Positions 1 to 10,923 of a stretch of DNA of 64,000 bases are shown here, one piece after another. The position numbers and the translations under genes were made by a program. Each line of letters begins with the position of its first letter. The stretch's first letter is position 1. The notes beneath the pieces are model-generated. The model was not told where the DNA came from, searched no databases, and saw only the letters and a list, made by a program, of their open reading frames with translations. The stretch lies in assembly GCF_004664715.2 (NCBI RefSeq), contig NC_051069.1, positions 4,252,001 through 4,316,000 of the forward strand, in the 5' to 3' direction. This stretch comes from Peromyscus leucopus. Its lineage: Eukaryota > Chordata > Mammalia > Rodentia > Cricetidae.

Positions 1-38
1 TATATTATATCATAATTTTAAAAATAAGCAAGTGGTAA

Positions 39-268
39 GGCTAATGGCTCAGTGGTTAAGAGCATGTGTTGCTCTTGTAGAGGACCCTGGTTAAATTCCT
101 AGTGCCCACATCAGTTTGCTTATCACCACCTGTAATTCCAGATCCTGGGGGTCCAATTTCCTCCTTTGGCCTCTGCAGGCAATGCATAAGTGTGGTACAT
201 ATACAGACAGGCAGGCACACACCATACACATACATTTAAAAATAAATTAATTAATTTTTAAAAATGAA
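39..268 (+). mobile_element. B2/B3-type SINE with 18-bp target duplication
   Basis: The head carries the tRNA-like pol III B2/B3 signature (ggctcagtggttaagagc), followed by the usual body (ccacctgtaattccag) and an A-rich tail of aataaatt units. The sequence aaaataagcaagtggtaa at 21-38 recurs at 269-286. This perfect 18-bp target-site duplication fixes both ends and shows a LINE-1-mimicking insertion. It is a non-autonomous element, not a tRNA gene. Confidence 0.9.
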
Positions 269-286
269 AAAATAAGCAAGTGGTAA

Positions 287-732
287 CTCACAAAAATAGA
301 CAAAATAAGAACATACGTGAAACATATGGAATGAGTTCTACCTAATAATTAAATTAATAAAGTAGTTAATATAGATTAAATTAACAGGTGCTGCTTTTCA
401 CAAATGTCATATCAGCCACACTGAAAAAGGCTGAGAATACATCCTGCTGGTAAAATGGAAAAAAACAGCATGGAAGAACAGAACATTCATTCATTATTGG
501 TAGGAGACAAAAAGACAAATAATGTTAATAGACAAATGTGTCAACACATGTCAAAACTCGTGACCAATTTAGCATTTGCTTGAGTAATTTCACAGATTGA
601 TACAAGTATATATTGATACATGTATGACCTTTATATAATATGTTCAGAATATTTGCAATAATTTATACAGGTACTCCTTAATGCATTGCTTGTAGCAGAA
701 TGCATTATTTCTATTCCTTCTTAGAAAAACGC
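287..732. other. Unassigned AT-rich sequence
   Basis: No repeat, exon or RNA gene was recognised in this AT-rich stretch. Confidence 0.4.
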
Positions 733-901
733 AGAGAACAGCAGCCAGGGTTCAGAGGTTAAGAGTACTTCCTATTCTTCCAGAGAATCTGAGTTTGGTT
801 CCCAGCACCCGCTTTGGGAGAATCACAATTGCCAGATTATTTCGGGTCCAGGGGAACTTATGTCCTCTTGTTGCAACTGAGGGTTTCTGCAATGTACTCA
901 T

Positions 902-952
<51 letters not shown>

Positions 953-1000
953 GAGAGAGAGAGAATAAATAAAATAAGTATTTAGAAAAATGTACCAAAT
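733..1000 (+). mobile_element. B2/B3-type SINE with expanded CA tail
   Basis: The B-box-like core (ggttcccagcacccg) and the 3' body (ctgcaatgtactcatgtaca) fit an old B2/B3 SINE. The tail has grown into (CA)n at 904-950 and (GA)n at 951-964, ending in aataaataaaata. Divergence from the consensus is considerable. Confidence 0.85.
904..964. repeat. (CA)n(GA)n microsatellite
   Basis: About 23 uninterrupted CA units are followed by a short GA run, inside the tail of the SINE at 733-1000. It is probably length-polymorphic. Confidence 0.97.
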
Positions 1001-1103
1001 CCCCCTAATCAGTTTTAAAATAAAGATAGAACACATAGCACTATACAAAATGTAGAGAAATACTGAAAATTGAAACAAGGAGAAACATCCACACTTGTGC
1101 ATG

Positions 1104-1450
1104 TGCTGTGATATGAATGAGATAACTCCCACAGGTTCGTGTATTTGGACATTTGGTTCCCTGTTAGTGGTGCTCTCGGGGGAGGTTATGGGACTTTTAG
1201 GGACCTGGAGCCTTGCTGAAGAAAGCATGCTACTGGGCACCGGCGTTCAGAGTTTACAGCCTCTTCCCATTTCTAGTGCATGCTTTGCTTCCCGTGTGCG
1301 GCTGAAGTGCAACCAGCTGGCTTCCAGCCTCTGCTGCCTTGCCATCCCACCATTATGGATTCTGTCCCCCTGGAACCATAAGCCAAAATAAACTTTCTCC
1401 CTTAGGCTGCTCCGGGTTGTGGTGTTTATCACATGTGCACACATTACTCT
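1104..1450 (+). mobile_element. ERVL-MaLR solo LTR (MTD/MTE-like)
   Basis: The order of motifs matches MT-family MaLR LTRs: an opening like tgatatgaatgagat, then ggaggttatgggactttt, ggagccttgctgaagaaag, and a late block with ccaccattatggattctg and a poly(A) signal in gccaaaataaactttc. The 5' end is approximate and no clear 5-bp duplication was found. There is no internal retroviral sequence, so this is a solo LTR of an old non-autonomous retroelement. Confidence 0.8.
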
Positions 1451-2789
1451 TTCACAAAGTGTTAAAACTTTACAGGGTCATGTGCAAACTAGAAAAGCCC
1501 ATGTATTACACACATCTAACTTGGTGACTTTCCACACACTTGAGCACTGAGCTAGTGACTTCACTAGCACCAAGGACAACACCAGCATGTCTGAAGCCCT
1601 CCTTGGACCTGACTCGCACCTGCCCTTCCTTCATCCTTCCTCACTCCCTTCTTTCTCTTCTCCTTTCCACCCTTCTTTCCTTCCCATAAGTGACGTCATT
1701 CATGAAGCTCCCCGACCAGACACCCACTCCCCGAGGGCAGGTTGAAGCCCTGGGCTCCTCTGCCTCTCTGATGGAAGAAGGGGAGTTCTAGGAGCTGGAT
1801 CTAGTACAGGTTGAGCTTGGGAAAGTGCTTCAGGCAACAGCAGGATTTTTTTTTTTTCAATTCTGTACTGGGAAAAATCTAAAGCGTACTTTGCCCAACA
1901 TTCTGAGCCCTGAGGCACTTGGAGCAGAATGTAATCCGTGCGCTTCTGACTCATTTCACTCACCTCAAAGGCTCTTCAGAAGGAAGTTTCTCTGCTAAGA
2001 AGTCTACAAACTTCAACTTTTCTCTCTACAATAAGGAGAACTCAGCCACTGAACCTATTTCCCGAGAGAGAGCTCAGCACAGAATTCATATTTGTGAGGG
2101 CTCTGGATGCGGCAGCATGGATTCCGATCCCTACAAAACTGTCCTCTGCTTGACAGTGGGGGTACTTTAACATCCTGATGGAAGTTGCAAAGGGAAGAGG
2201 AGAAATAATGCTAATAAACGATTTCTTTTTTAAAGAAAGGGTTCTTTGGGATAGGGGGAAATTGAAATTCTGTAATTTGATTTGGTTCAATTTCTACTTA
2301 TTTTTATAGTGAAATATAAAGTCATTTTTTTCATTTGATGTTATCAGTGGTGATTGTATGTATTTTTTTCTCTGATATGCAAAAAATTTATTCCCTCTCT
2401 CTCTTCTTTCTCCCTCCCTCCCACCTGTTCTCCGTGTGACACAAAAGCTTCCAACACACATAAGAGGCAAAAAGTCAGGCACCGTCCAGGTAATGTGATC
2501 CCCTTATCCCACACTGGAAAACACTGTTCTTGGAGAAAGAAATACGATGTCAGGGCATGGACAGAAACAGGGTATCTTAGACTCATTTTGGCTGCCCGAG
2601 GAGGTGGACAGAAACAACACAGGAGAGGCCAGGGAGCTCTGGGAGGGTTTGAATTTGAAGTGGAATCTGGTGAACACATCTCTGAGTGAGAGGGCTGCGT
2701 GCTAATCCTGGGCAGGGCTGCTGACTTCCTCATTGGCTTTCACAAACCTCTTTGCATGTCTCAGTCTGTTTGATAAAGAATAGCCAGGT
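1451..2789. other. Unassigned sequence with a pyrimidine-rich tract
   Basis: Mostly unique sequence. A pyrimidine-rich stretch (CTTCC/CTTT runs) lies at about 1621-1686, and a T-rich then CT-rich patch at about 2365-2425. Short reading frames here resemble no known protein. Confidence 0.45.
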
Positions 2790-2909
2790 AAAGTCTCACG
2801 AGAAGCCTCACTGGGTGGAGGAGTGTCCAGCCAGGCCTGACAACCCCAGTTCATTCCCTGGAACCCACATTATGGAAGAGGAAACCAACTTTGCAGGTTG
2901 TCCTCTGGC

Positions 2910-2964
<55 letters not shown>

Positions 2965-2975
2965 TGGGAGAAAAG
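2790..2975 (+). mobile_element. RSINE1/B4-like SINE, degenerate
   Basis: The series aggcctgacaaccccagttc, cctggaacccacattatgga and ggttgtcctctggcctacac is the 3' two thirds of a common rodent tRNA-derived SINE (RSINE1-like). The tail is (CA)n at 2912-2962. The head is too diverged to set the start exactly. Confidence 0.7.
2912..2962. repeat. (CA)25 microsatellite
   Basis: Perfect CA dinucleotide array at the tail of the adjoining SINE. Confidence 0.98.
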
Positions 2976-3124
2976 AACAACAAAGAGAAAATGTACAGCT
3001 ATTCACTGTTCCATCTACATGTACAACCACTTAGGACATTTGATTCAAAAGACCAGGTTATTCACACTGAGTCAATTTAAATTTTTATCAAAATATAGTT
3101 AAAATCTGTTGGAATCCTTCAGGC

Positions 3125-3205
3125 TTTTCCTTCCTTCCTTCCTTCCTTCCTTCCTTCCTTCCTTCCTTCCTTCCTTCCTTCCTTCCTTCCTTCCTTCCTT
3201 CCTTC
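3125..3205. repeat. (TTCC)n tetranucleotide array
   Basis: About 19 near-perfect TTCC units. The array adjoins the T-rich end of the reverse-oriented B1 that follows, so it probably grew from that element's A-rich tail (GGAA on the opposite strand). Confidence 0.97.
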
Positions 3206-3335
3206 TTTTTGACAGCTCTGGCTGTTCTGGGACTCACTCTATACAGCAGACTGGCCTTGAACTCACAGAGATCCACCTGCCTCTGTCTCCTGAGTGCCAG
3301 GATTAAAGGCGTGCACCACCACTGCCCTTTATCAG
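3206..3335 (-). mobile_element. B1 SINE
   Basis: On the + strand the reverse-complement B1 is read: gggactcactctatacagca, ctggccttgaactcacagag, atccacctgcctctgtctcc, ggattaaaggcgtgcaccac. This is the 7SL-derived rodent B1 family; the copy is nearly full length. Confidence 0.92.
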
Positions 3336-3410
3336 CTGTGCTGAATTTATGTCTGGCAAGTTAGCCAAACCAACTGTAACTTAAGTAAAATATTCTACTG
3401 GACATTATCT

Positions 3411-3845
<435 letters not shown>

Positions 3846-4130
3846 ATGAAGTGTTCTGAAATGAAGTAGTTTATATCACCTTCCTGGGTCTTCAAGTTAC
3901 TTGGGTCTAACAGTTCCCTGTTCTGTCGAGAGCCATTATGACATATGGTAAATGAATGCAATCTTCCCAAGTAGCTTGTTTAAAAAGAGAACTTAAAATA
4001 GCTTTTACCTCACTGTGAAACTTTCCTACCTCTTTTCCCTTATAAAGGGAACCAGGTCAATAAAGACGGGCAGAGAGGCTATGGAGAGGAAAGGTTAGAG
4101 AGAAATGCCTCCGCAGTCTCTCTCTTTTCT

Positions 4131-4525
4131 TTTCCATCATTTCATGAGTGTGCATGTGGCATATGTGCATGGGTGTATATGCATGTCCACTAGTGTGGGT
4201 TCATGCACACATGAGTGTGAAGCCCTGAGTCTAACATCAGGTGCCTTCCTCTCCATAGCTGTCTATCTTATTCTTTTTTAGAGGCAGCGTCTCACTCAAA
4301 CTCAGAGATCCCGGAGACAGTTAGTCTCTGTAACCCACTGACTCCAGGGATTCTGGAGACAGTTAGTCTCTGTAACCCACTGACTCCAGGGATCCTGTCT
4401 CTGCCTTTTAAGGCTAGAATTACAGGTGGGCTGTCACACCACACTGTAGTTCTGGGATTTCCAACTCTGGTCCTCTTGCTTATATCATATGTACTTTGAC
4501 TCCGGTCCATCTCCCCAGTCCCACT
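4131..4525 (-). mobile_element. B4-type SINE with internal duplication
   Basis: Reverse-complement B4 body: a GT-rich tail region (gagtgtgcatgtggcatatg), the block aggcagcgtctcactcaaac, ggctagaattacaggtgggc, and a head ending in ctccggtccatctccccagt. It contains the 42-bp duplication listed separately. Confidence 0.75.
4313..4396. repeat. 42-bp tandem duplication
   Basis: Two copies (4313-4354 and 4355-4396) differ at one base near the end of the unit (ggattct versus ggatcct). Both lie inside the B4-type SINE at 4131-4525. The near-identity, against an otherwise diverged SINE, points to a recent local duplication. Confidence 0.95.
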
Positions 4526-4864
4526 TCATGTCTTTTAAATTGTATTCCAAACCACTTACTGCCAAGCATCCTGGAGTGCAGGTGGCTCTGTCCCCAACAA
4601 TAGAGCTACACAAGAGTACATGGCACTGAGAGACTATTTCCAATGAAGCAGAAGAAACTGTTGAGATACACTGTTTCCTACTTCACATCGCCTTTCTGGA
4701 TGAAGTATATGTATTTAGTTTCATAATATCTAATTAGAGAGGTTAAAAAATGCCTGCAATATTCTTGAAGGAATAAGGAGCCTTCACGTGGGCTGCTTTA
4801 TGTTGGTAGATATTTGTCACACAAAATGATGGATTTTAAAATGCCATTTTTAATTGACCAAGGA
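4526..4864. other. Unassigned sequence
   Basis: No repeat or gene recognised. Confidence 0.4.
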
Positions 4865-4985
4865 GAAGGCAAGAATTGATATGCAAGGTAGACTCTGGCC
4901 TCCACACATGCTGTGTTTTGTAAACACACCTGTACACACACATACCAAGAAAACACACACACACACACACACACACAAATAAAAT
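4865..4985 (+). mobile_element. SINE 3' end with (CA)n tail
   Basis: The sequence gactctggcctccacacatg followed by CA-rich sequence, (CA)n at 4953-4977 and aaataaaataaac is the 3' end of a B4-type SINE. The 5' part is not recognisable. Confidence 0.6.
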
Positions 4986-5178
4986 AAACAAAAGAACAAT
5001 GAAGGAGAAACTGAGTGATTATATCACCAAAGCACTGACCAAATACATATTTCAATTTGATGAAATACATAATGTATTTTAACCATATTCACCCCTCTAC
5101 TTGTCCCCTCACACCCCTCTTCCTACCTTCTTCCTCCTTCCTAAATCATCCACTTTCTATTTTTATGTTTATGTGCAC

Positions 5179-5232
5179 TCGTGTGTGTGTGTGTGTGTGC
5201 GCGCGCCGTGTGTGTGTGTGTGTGTGTGTGTG
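5179..5232. repeat. (GT)n/(GC)n alternating tract
   Basis: GT repeats flank gcgcgcgcc, making a nearly continuous alternating purine-pyrimidine run of about 50 bases. Such runs are favourable for left-handed DNA. Confidence 0.95.
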
Positions 5233-5279
5233 CCATGCATGCACGCACGTATGCAGCCCACCAGTGAAATTCACCCACT

Positions 5280-5780
5280 TTCCTATGGCATCCTCTGCAG
5301 CCTACTTCCATGTCAATACACTGAGAAATGTTCTCACTGAGGAACCAAAGGCCTTGGGTGCCCCTCCCTGCTCCTTCTGTCCACTACATGACCCTGTCCC
5401 AGATACCAGGGTAGGTTCTCTGGGCACTAGCACCTCAATCCTCTCTGACATCAAACTGCTGACTGCCACTGTCATCCATCCCCTCGCCCTGGCCCCTCCT
5501 CCCTTCACAATGCTCTCATATGTCAATCAAACCCTCACTTTTGTCTATAACTGAGGGGGCACCTTTTCTGATCCTTCAACCCACAAGCCTCTTCCTTCCC
5601 TAAAACTGCTGAGTGCATTTTGTTTGTGTCCCATACGAGGCAATGACATCCCATGTGCTGTTGACAGGTATGGTCCCAAACATTTCCCACCATTTCCTTC
5701 CACTACACTGCAAATTTCCTGAGGAGAGAATCTACATCATATCTTTTAGATAAATCCATGGCAACAAAACTCTAGTATTT
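5280..5780 (+). mobile_element. Probable L2 LINE fragment
   Basis: Weak similarity in the right order to the L2 3' region: a block around gaaatgttctcactgaggaa, then gggtgcccctccctgctcc, then gcaaatttcctgaggagaga. Highly diverged, so the limits are approximate. Confidence 0.4.
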
Positions 5781-5810
5781 ATCCCTACCATTGTCATTAA
5801 CTTATATTTG

Positions 5811-6155
5811 GGGCTGGGAAAATGATTCCATCAATAAAACAATTGCTATGCAGGTTTGAAGACCTAAGATCAATCCCCAGAAGCCACATAAGAAGCAAGC
5901 ACAGTGATGTGCTTGTAACCCCAGTTCTGGAAAGACAGAGACAGGAAGACCCAGAGGACTCCATAGCCAGCCAGCCTAGCTGAACCAGTGATTCCTACGC
6001 CAGTGAGAGACCCTGTCTCAGAGGACAAGGTGAATGGTGTCTTGAAGATCAACACACAAGGCTGACCTCTGGCCTCCAAGTGTACATGCATCTGCATGTA
6101 CATATGCATACAGCATATAAATACACACATACACACACACATACTCATATTTGAA
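5811..6155 (+). mobile_element. B4-type SINE, near full length
   Basis: Head ggggctgggaaaatgattcc, then agacctaagatcaatcccca, gccagccagcctagctgaac, ccagtgagagaccctgtctc, ggctgacctctggcctccaa and a CA-rich tail. Confidence 0.9.
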
Positions 6156-6224
6156 AAATGATTATACTGTTGTACAGAACCAGTTTGAAATGTGAGTTTT
6201 ACTATCCTATCAGCTACTCTTTGA

Positions 6225-6330
6225 AACCTTTAGCAAAATTATTTCATTCAGGAAACTAAGGTTCAACAACCTGTGGAATGTAATTCATACAGTAGCAGCC
6301 AGAGTCAGGATGGAAATTCTGATTCTTTGT
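6225..6330 (+). mobile_element. Possible MIR fragment
   Basis: The pattern caggaaactaaggttcaaca followed by agccagagtcaggatggaaa resembles the MIR core after strong decay. Confidence 0.35.
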
Positions 6331-6394
6331 TGTTTTTTTATTCTATTAAGAAAGGCACCACAGGGATAGATGGAGGGATAAAAATTGTTTTACT

Positions 6395-7105
6395 GCCACC
6401 ATAATTTATTTATATTTTTTATTTTGAGGTTTATGTATGTATGCATGCACACATGGGTGCAGATGCCCATGGGGGCCGTAAGAGGGCAATAGATCCCTTG
6501 AAGCTATGTGGTGATATGTTATCTGTGTACCCTAGTAAAGTCTATCTGAGGACCAGAGGAAAAAGCCAGCCATGATAGTAGTAAACATAGAGGTCAGGCA
6601 ATGGTAGCACATGCCTTTAATCACTTGGAAAGCAGAGATTGATCTGGATCTCTGTGAGTACAAGGCCACACTGGGACAGAGCCAGGCATGGTGGTGCATA
6701 CCTTTAATCCCAGCACTTACCATAAAGGTCTGGAGACCTCTACAGATGGACAGGAAGTGACAGAGCAGGGCAGGAAGAAGAAGTGATGTAGCTAGGCAGA
6801 GAAAGGAAAATGAGATGGCAGAACAGAAAGGCACATAGGCATGGGTATACCGGAAGCAGGTCTCTTTGATGGAGGGTCTCCAAGTGATGAGAACATGGCT
6901 GGCTTATTTCTGCTTTTCTGATCTCTCAGTTTTAACCCCAATATCTGGCTCCAGGTTTTTTTTTATTAATAAGACCATTTAGCAATTCATCTTACAAAGC
7001 TGGAGTTACAGGCAGCTTTGAGGGGTCCAATGTGAGTGCTGGGAACCAAACTGAGGTTTTCTGTAAAAAGTGCATGCTTTTGAACCACATAGCCTTCTCT
7101 CAAGT
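6395..7105 (-). mobile_element. B3-type SINE split by an LTR insertion
   Basis: The left part (6395-6506) has the reverse tail (gtttatgtatgtatgcatgc) and gggggccgtaagagggcaat. The right part (6997-7105) continues with tggagttacaggcagctttg, gctgggaaccaaactgaggt and a head-like ccacatagccttctctc. The split matches the LTR at 6507-6996 exactly, so the SINE is the older element. Confidence 0.8.
6507..6996 (+). mobile_element. Solo LTR of the five-copy 6-bp-TSD family, copy 1
   Basis: It starts tgtggtgatatgttatctg and ends in cttaca (TG...CA). The flanks are aagcta (6501-6506) and aagctg (6997-7002), a 6-bp duplication with one mismatch. Internally it holds two B1-like modules, around 6597-6655 (catgcctttaatc, ggatctctgtgag) and 6682-6720 (gccaggcatggtggtgcata). 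Orientation follows copy 17027-17550 and is a convention. It is inserted in a B3 SINE. Confidence 0.85.
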
Positions 7106-7119
7106 CATTCATGATATAT

Positions 7120-7290
7120 TTTTTGTTTTGTTTTGTTTTGGTTTTGGTTTGAGACAGGATTTCTCTGTGTAGTTTTGGTGCCTGTCCTGGATCTCACTCT
7201 GTAGCCCAGGCTGGCCTTGAACTCACAGAGATCTGCCTGACTCTGTCTCCCGAATACTGGAATTAAATGCATGCACCACCACTGCCCAGC
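7120..7290 (-). mobile_element. B1 SINE
   Basis: Reverse B1: a GTTTT-rich tail, then gagacaggatttctctgtgt, gctggccttgaactcacaga and accaccactgcccagcc. The flanks attcatgatatatttt and atccatgataaatttt form an imperfect 16-bp target duplication. Confidence 0.92.
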
Positions 7291-7383
7291 CATCCATGAT
7301 AAATTTTACAGGAACAAGCTATCTAAAGGTTACAAAAGACAGATTAAAGATGCTGTCAGCCACTAAGTGTGCACTCTTTGTTG

Positions 7384-7385
<2 letters not shown>

Positions 7386-7431
<46 letters not shown>
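7386..7431. repeat. (TA)23 microsatellite
   Basis: Perfect AT/TA array. Confidence 0.98.
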
Positions 7432-7432
<1 letters not shown>

Positions 7433-7434
<2 letters not shown>

Positions 7435-7555
7435 AATATTTAACCTCATAAAATTTATGAGATGCAGATGCAAATATCCTCCCTTTACAGATGGGGAAAC
7501 TGAGGCTTGCAAATTCTAAAGTCATGTGACTGAAATAGTAGTCTAGACCACCTGC
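7433..7555 (+). mobile_element. MIR SINE fragment
   Basis: The conserved MIR segment ttacagatggggaaactgag is followed by gcttgcaaattctaaagtca, matching the central core and the downstream region. Confidence 0.75.
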
Positions 7556-7814
7556 AGTGGCCTTGTTCTGAAGCATATGGTTTTTGTGTAATGTGGGAGA
7601 TTTCTCTAAGTCAGTGGAGCCAAAGGAAGAGGGAGAAAAATAAATTACAAAAAAATTAATTATAAATAAAATCTGCTGAGAATTGATACAGAGACAGGTG
7701 CAGATATCTCCACAATGAAAAGTAATCCATCCTAGCTAACAACTCATTGGTTGCATTTTTGTTGTGTCTAACTCACTAATTTAAATTGGTGTGTATACCC
7801 ATTGCTTTATCCCA
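7556..7814. other. Unassigned sequence
   Basis: No feature recognised; AT-rich. Confidence 0.4.
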
Positions 7815-7990
7815 CCCATACTCCCAAAGGAAATGAGCATGAGACCTCTGTTGCCAAGTACAATGAGTTTGAAACCAGATGCCCATATGGTAGAAGGAGA
7901 TTAACTCCCAAAGTTGTCCTCTGGCTGCCACGTACACGCTGTAGCACATACCCTGTTCCCCAAAGTAAATACATAATTGTAAACCAGAAA
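7815..7990 (+). mobile_element. RSINE1/B4-like SINE
   Basis: Same family as 2790-2975: tgttgccaagtacaatgagt, gattaactcccaaagttgtc, ctctggctgccacgtacac and an aaagtaaatacataa tail. Confidence 0.75.
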
Positions 7991-8587
7991 AGAACAAATG
8001 GGACAAGCAGGAAATGCAATAAGATGAACCTGAATATATTACTAACTGTATTAGATATAAATGCTGTAAATACCGAAGCAGAAAGACAGAGATTGTCAGA
8101 TTGGAGAAAATAAAAGCTGTCTGTGACAGTATGAGGAAATGTGCTTGTTTCGAACATCTCTGTAGCTTTCGCCTTCCTGAACTCACTTGTAAACTCACAA
8201 GATCGCTGCTTGTCCGAGTCTGATTAAAGTGCCAACCGCGGGAAAATGCTTAATAAAAGTAGTTAAAAGTAAAAGAGGACAAAAAGAAAAGTAATTCTGT
8301 ATGTTTCCTTTTCTTCTTGGTTTCAGTTCTCTTTTTCTGTTTTTCAGCCATGCAGTGTGAAAGGGGTAAAAGCACTCTAAATCAAATCTGGGCTCCGTGT
8401 CTTGTTATGAACTGATCTACTTATTAACAAAGCTAATGAAAAATAGACTCAATATCTGTGGTTTTCGAACCACCTCAGTAGATATAACTTTTCTTCTAGG
8501 GAATAAAAAAGCCAAGATTTATATAGGTTTGCTTTGTTTTAAATTTAAATAAAACATTTTAATGATGAAATGAAATCCCTCTGGAGC
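7991..8587. other. Unassigned sequence
   Basis: No repeat, exon or RNA gene recognised. Confidence 0.4.
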
Positions 8588-8792
8588 TAGGGGATTGGCT
8601 CAGTGGTTAAGAACATGTAGTGCTCTTGCAGAGGACCCTTGTTCAGTCCCCAGCGTCACATTGGTAGCTTACTGCCACCTGTAATTCCAGACCCAGAAAA
8701 TCTAATGTCCTCTTTTGGCCTCTGAGGTCACTGGTGTTCACATCCACATGCCCACACATAGACACACATATACATCTATTTTTTTCTAAATT
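8588..8792 (+). mobile_element. B2/B3-type SINE
   Basis: Head ggattggctcagtggttaag, then agtgctcttgcagaggaccc, ctgccacctgtaattccaga and tcctcttttggcctctgagg, with a CA-rich tail. Confidence 0.9.
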
Positions 8793-8801
8793 AAAGAAAT
8801 A

Positions 8802-8912
8802 CCATTTAATCAGCACTCGGAGCAGAGCAGCGCTCGTGAGTCGACCAGCTGTCTAAGCGATCAGAAACGCAAACTAAAGAAACGTCTCGAAAAAAAAAAA
8901 AAAAAAAAGAAA
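8802..8912 (+). other. CpG-rich poly(A)-tailed insert, origin unknown
   Basis: Some 88 bases containing eight CpGs (for example gcgctcgtgagtcgacc and aaacgtctcg) end in a run of 19 A. A 9-base repeat, aaagaaata, sits on both sides (8793-8801 and 8913-8921). The layout is that of a short retroposed RNA, possibly a 5'-truncated or 5'-UTR-derived processed copy. I do not recognise the parent transcript. The flanking repeat is low in complexity and could be chance. Confidence 0.5.
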
Positions 8913-8924
8913 AAAGAAATAATT

Positions 8925-9261
8925 TAGATGCCCCTATAAGCACAACAAAGAAACTTAAATTCTCTAATATCATGCCACTGATAAAGAAATGCTTCTAATA
9001 TTTCAGATAATTCCCTGTTACAAAAACTGAGCTACATTTTATTAAAAAAAAAACAGGGAGGGAATACTGTTTATAGTGATACTCCATATTGAATACTCTA
9101 TATTGATACTTTATATATAGAACCGATACTCTATATTGATTCTACTTTGCACTACATTACATGTATCTTTTCACATCAGTGTAATGTCTACAAAATCTAA
9201 TGACCACAGTCCTCCCCCTGCCCCCACTACATTACACCACAGATATTCACAGTAATAACTA
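8925..9261. other. Unassigned AT-rich sequence
   Basis: It contains a loose tandem motif around 9075-9145 in which short variants of atactctatattgat recur three to four times. Nothing else recognised. Confidence 0.45.
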
Positions 9262-9345
9262 TAGCTAGGTTAACACTGACTCTGTGTCAGACACTGCTAA
9301 GAGCTTTTCATGTATTATCTGCTCCCTTTTCATATTCCTTGCTGT
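9262..9345 (+). mobile_element. Probable MIR fragment
   Basis: The stretch tctgtgtcagacactgctaa followed by gagcttttcatgtattatct resembles the MIR 5' half. Confidence 0.5.
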
Positions 9346-10117
9346 GACCATATACCTTTGAATCACCAATAGGCTAAGTTGAAATTTTTTACATGGGGTT
9401 GGTTATTTTTATTGATTTGACATATACATACTTCCCCTGTATATTTTGTATCTTTCTGATCTTATTTTAGAGGCCCATTCAATGCCATATCCTACCTGTT
9501 GAATGTGCCTAGGACAGTGTGCAACCACAACAAAATAGAGTTTTACACATTGATTCAATGCTGGCTGCACTCTGTGGTGAATTAATGTGAGTCCTTCTAC
9601 ACTATGCCATTATGACTCCCAATCCTCACTGTAGATCAGTAAGTCATGCCCATGTTTTTACGTGTTGAACAGTGATGACTATCCTTGTGTGCACATCCGT
9701 CTACTACATCATGAGCATCTGATGTCTTACCTGATTGCAGATGTTCTCTGGAAGCTAAAGTACATACTTGGTGTAGAGCATTAAATCATTCAGTTGTAGA
9801 TGGGAGTAAGCTTCTGTTATTTGAAAGTTGATAACCATGTCTCTCATTACAACTAGACACTAAGTTACATCTCACTACAGAGGTAGCATGCGGACACTAT
9901 ATCTGAATCTGGAAGATGCCCCATTCTCAAACTCCAGGGTCCTTTGTTCACATTTACCATCACATCCCTGTCCTCATTGATGAGTTAATACAGGTCTCTT
10001 TATGCAGTACCATGCAGTGACTCAGTTGGCATCATTACTCAGTTGGCATCATTCCTAATCAATATAGAGCTGTCTACCAGCCAAGCAGTCTACAACAGAG
10101 CAACACTGAATATGTAG
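9346..10117. other. Unassigned sequence
   Basis: Apparently unique DNA; no coding or repeat signature seen. Confidence 0.4.
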
Positions 10118-10210
10118 TGTGGCCCAAGGTCATGCAGCCAGTAAGTGGCAGCGTCAGGATTCTAACCCCCTTGATGTTCTCTATCTCCAAGGTCTATGGT
10201 CCTCTGTTCC
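10118..10210 (+). mobile_element. MIR SINE fragment
   Basis: The sequence cccaaggtcatgcagccagt, aagtggcagcgtcaggattc is the well-known 3' part of the MIR core, here well preserved. Confidence 0.75.
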
Positions 10211-10451
10211 ATATTTACTGTGGCAGGAAAAGCCAGACTCTGGAGACAGACAGTCTGGCATTGTCACTTGGCTAACACTGAGTTAATTGTCACCTTCTTC
10301 GTCCCAACTTTCCTCACCTAAGAAGCAGTTGGAACAGTATTTCCCTCACTTTGAGATCATAGGAGTCAAGTGAAGGGATGAATCCAGAGAACAAAGCCTG
10401 TCAGATAAAAAAGAACTCAATGAGTTCCTTAATTACTATCTCAGTAAAGTA
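10211..10451. other. Unassigned sequence
   Basis: No feature recognised. Confidence 0.35.
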
Positions 10452-10660
10452 TACATTGTGGAGAGATGGCTCAGTGGTTAAGAATGCTTACAGCTCTTCC
10501 AGAGGATGGGAGTTCAGTTCTCAGCACGCACAATGGGCAGCTCACAACCACCTATAACTCTAGCTCCAGGGAATCAAACACCCTCTTCTACCTCCCCAGG
10601 TACCCCCCATCTCTCACTCTCACTCACACTCACACACACACACAGACATACAAAAAGCAA
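10452..10660 (+). mobile_element. B2/B3-type SINE
   Basis: Head gagagatggctcagtggtta, body gctcacaaccacctataact and tagctccagggaatcaaaca, CA-rich tail at about 10618-10647. Confidence 0.93.
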
Positions 10661-10923
10661 AAACAAAAAACCTACTTTTTAAGCATTATAATATCATTGT
10701 GTTAAACTTGTAAAATTTACATGGTTTTTATTTCTCCTTTCCTTCACAGTTTTTCTTAAGGCTCAGAATGTTTGACACTTTTGCTTTTAACAAGGTTTAA
10801 AATTTAATTGAGCACAGAAATCCCTCTTTGTTTAAGAATATGCTAATTTATGTTTCAATGTAAACTTCAAGTCCTACCTATTAACGAACAACAATCAGTT
10901 CATTTAGTTGATGAAGTTCCTTT
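10661..10923. other. Unassigned AT-rich sequence
   Basis: No feature recognised. Confidence 0.35.

Noticed and set aside
39..120. tRNA genes at SINE heads, here and at other B2/B3, B4 and ID copies
   Set aside because: They have A/B-box-like promoters but no tRNA fold or anticodon arm, and continue into SINE bodies.
5057..5554. 165-codon frame
   Set aside because: It spans the GT/GC array and a probable L2 remnant.
7386..7431. (TA)n as a regulatory TATA element
   Set aside because: Plain dinucleotide array with no promoter context.
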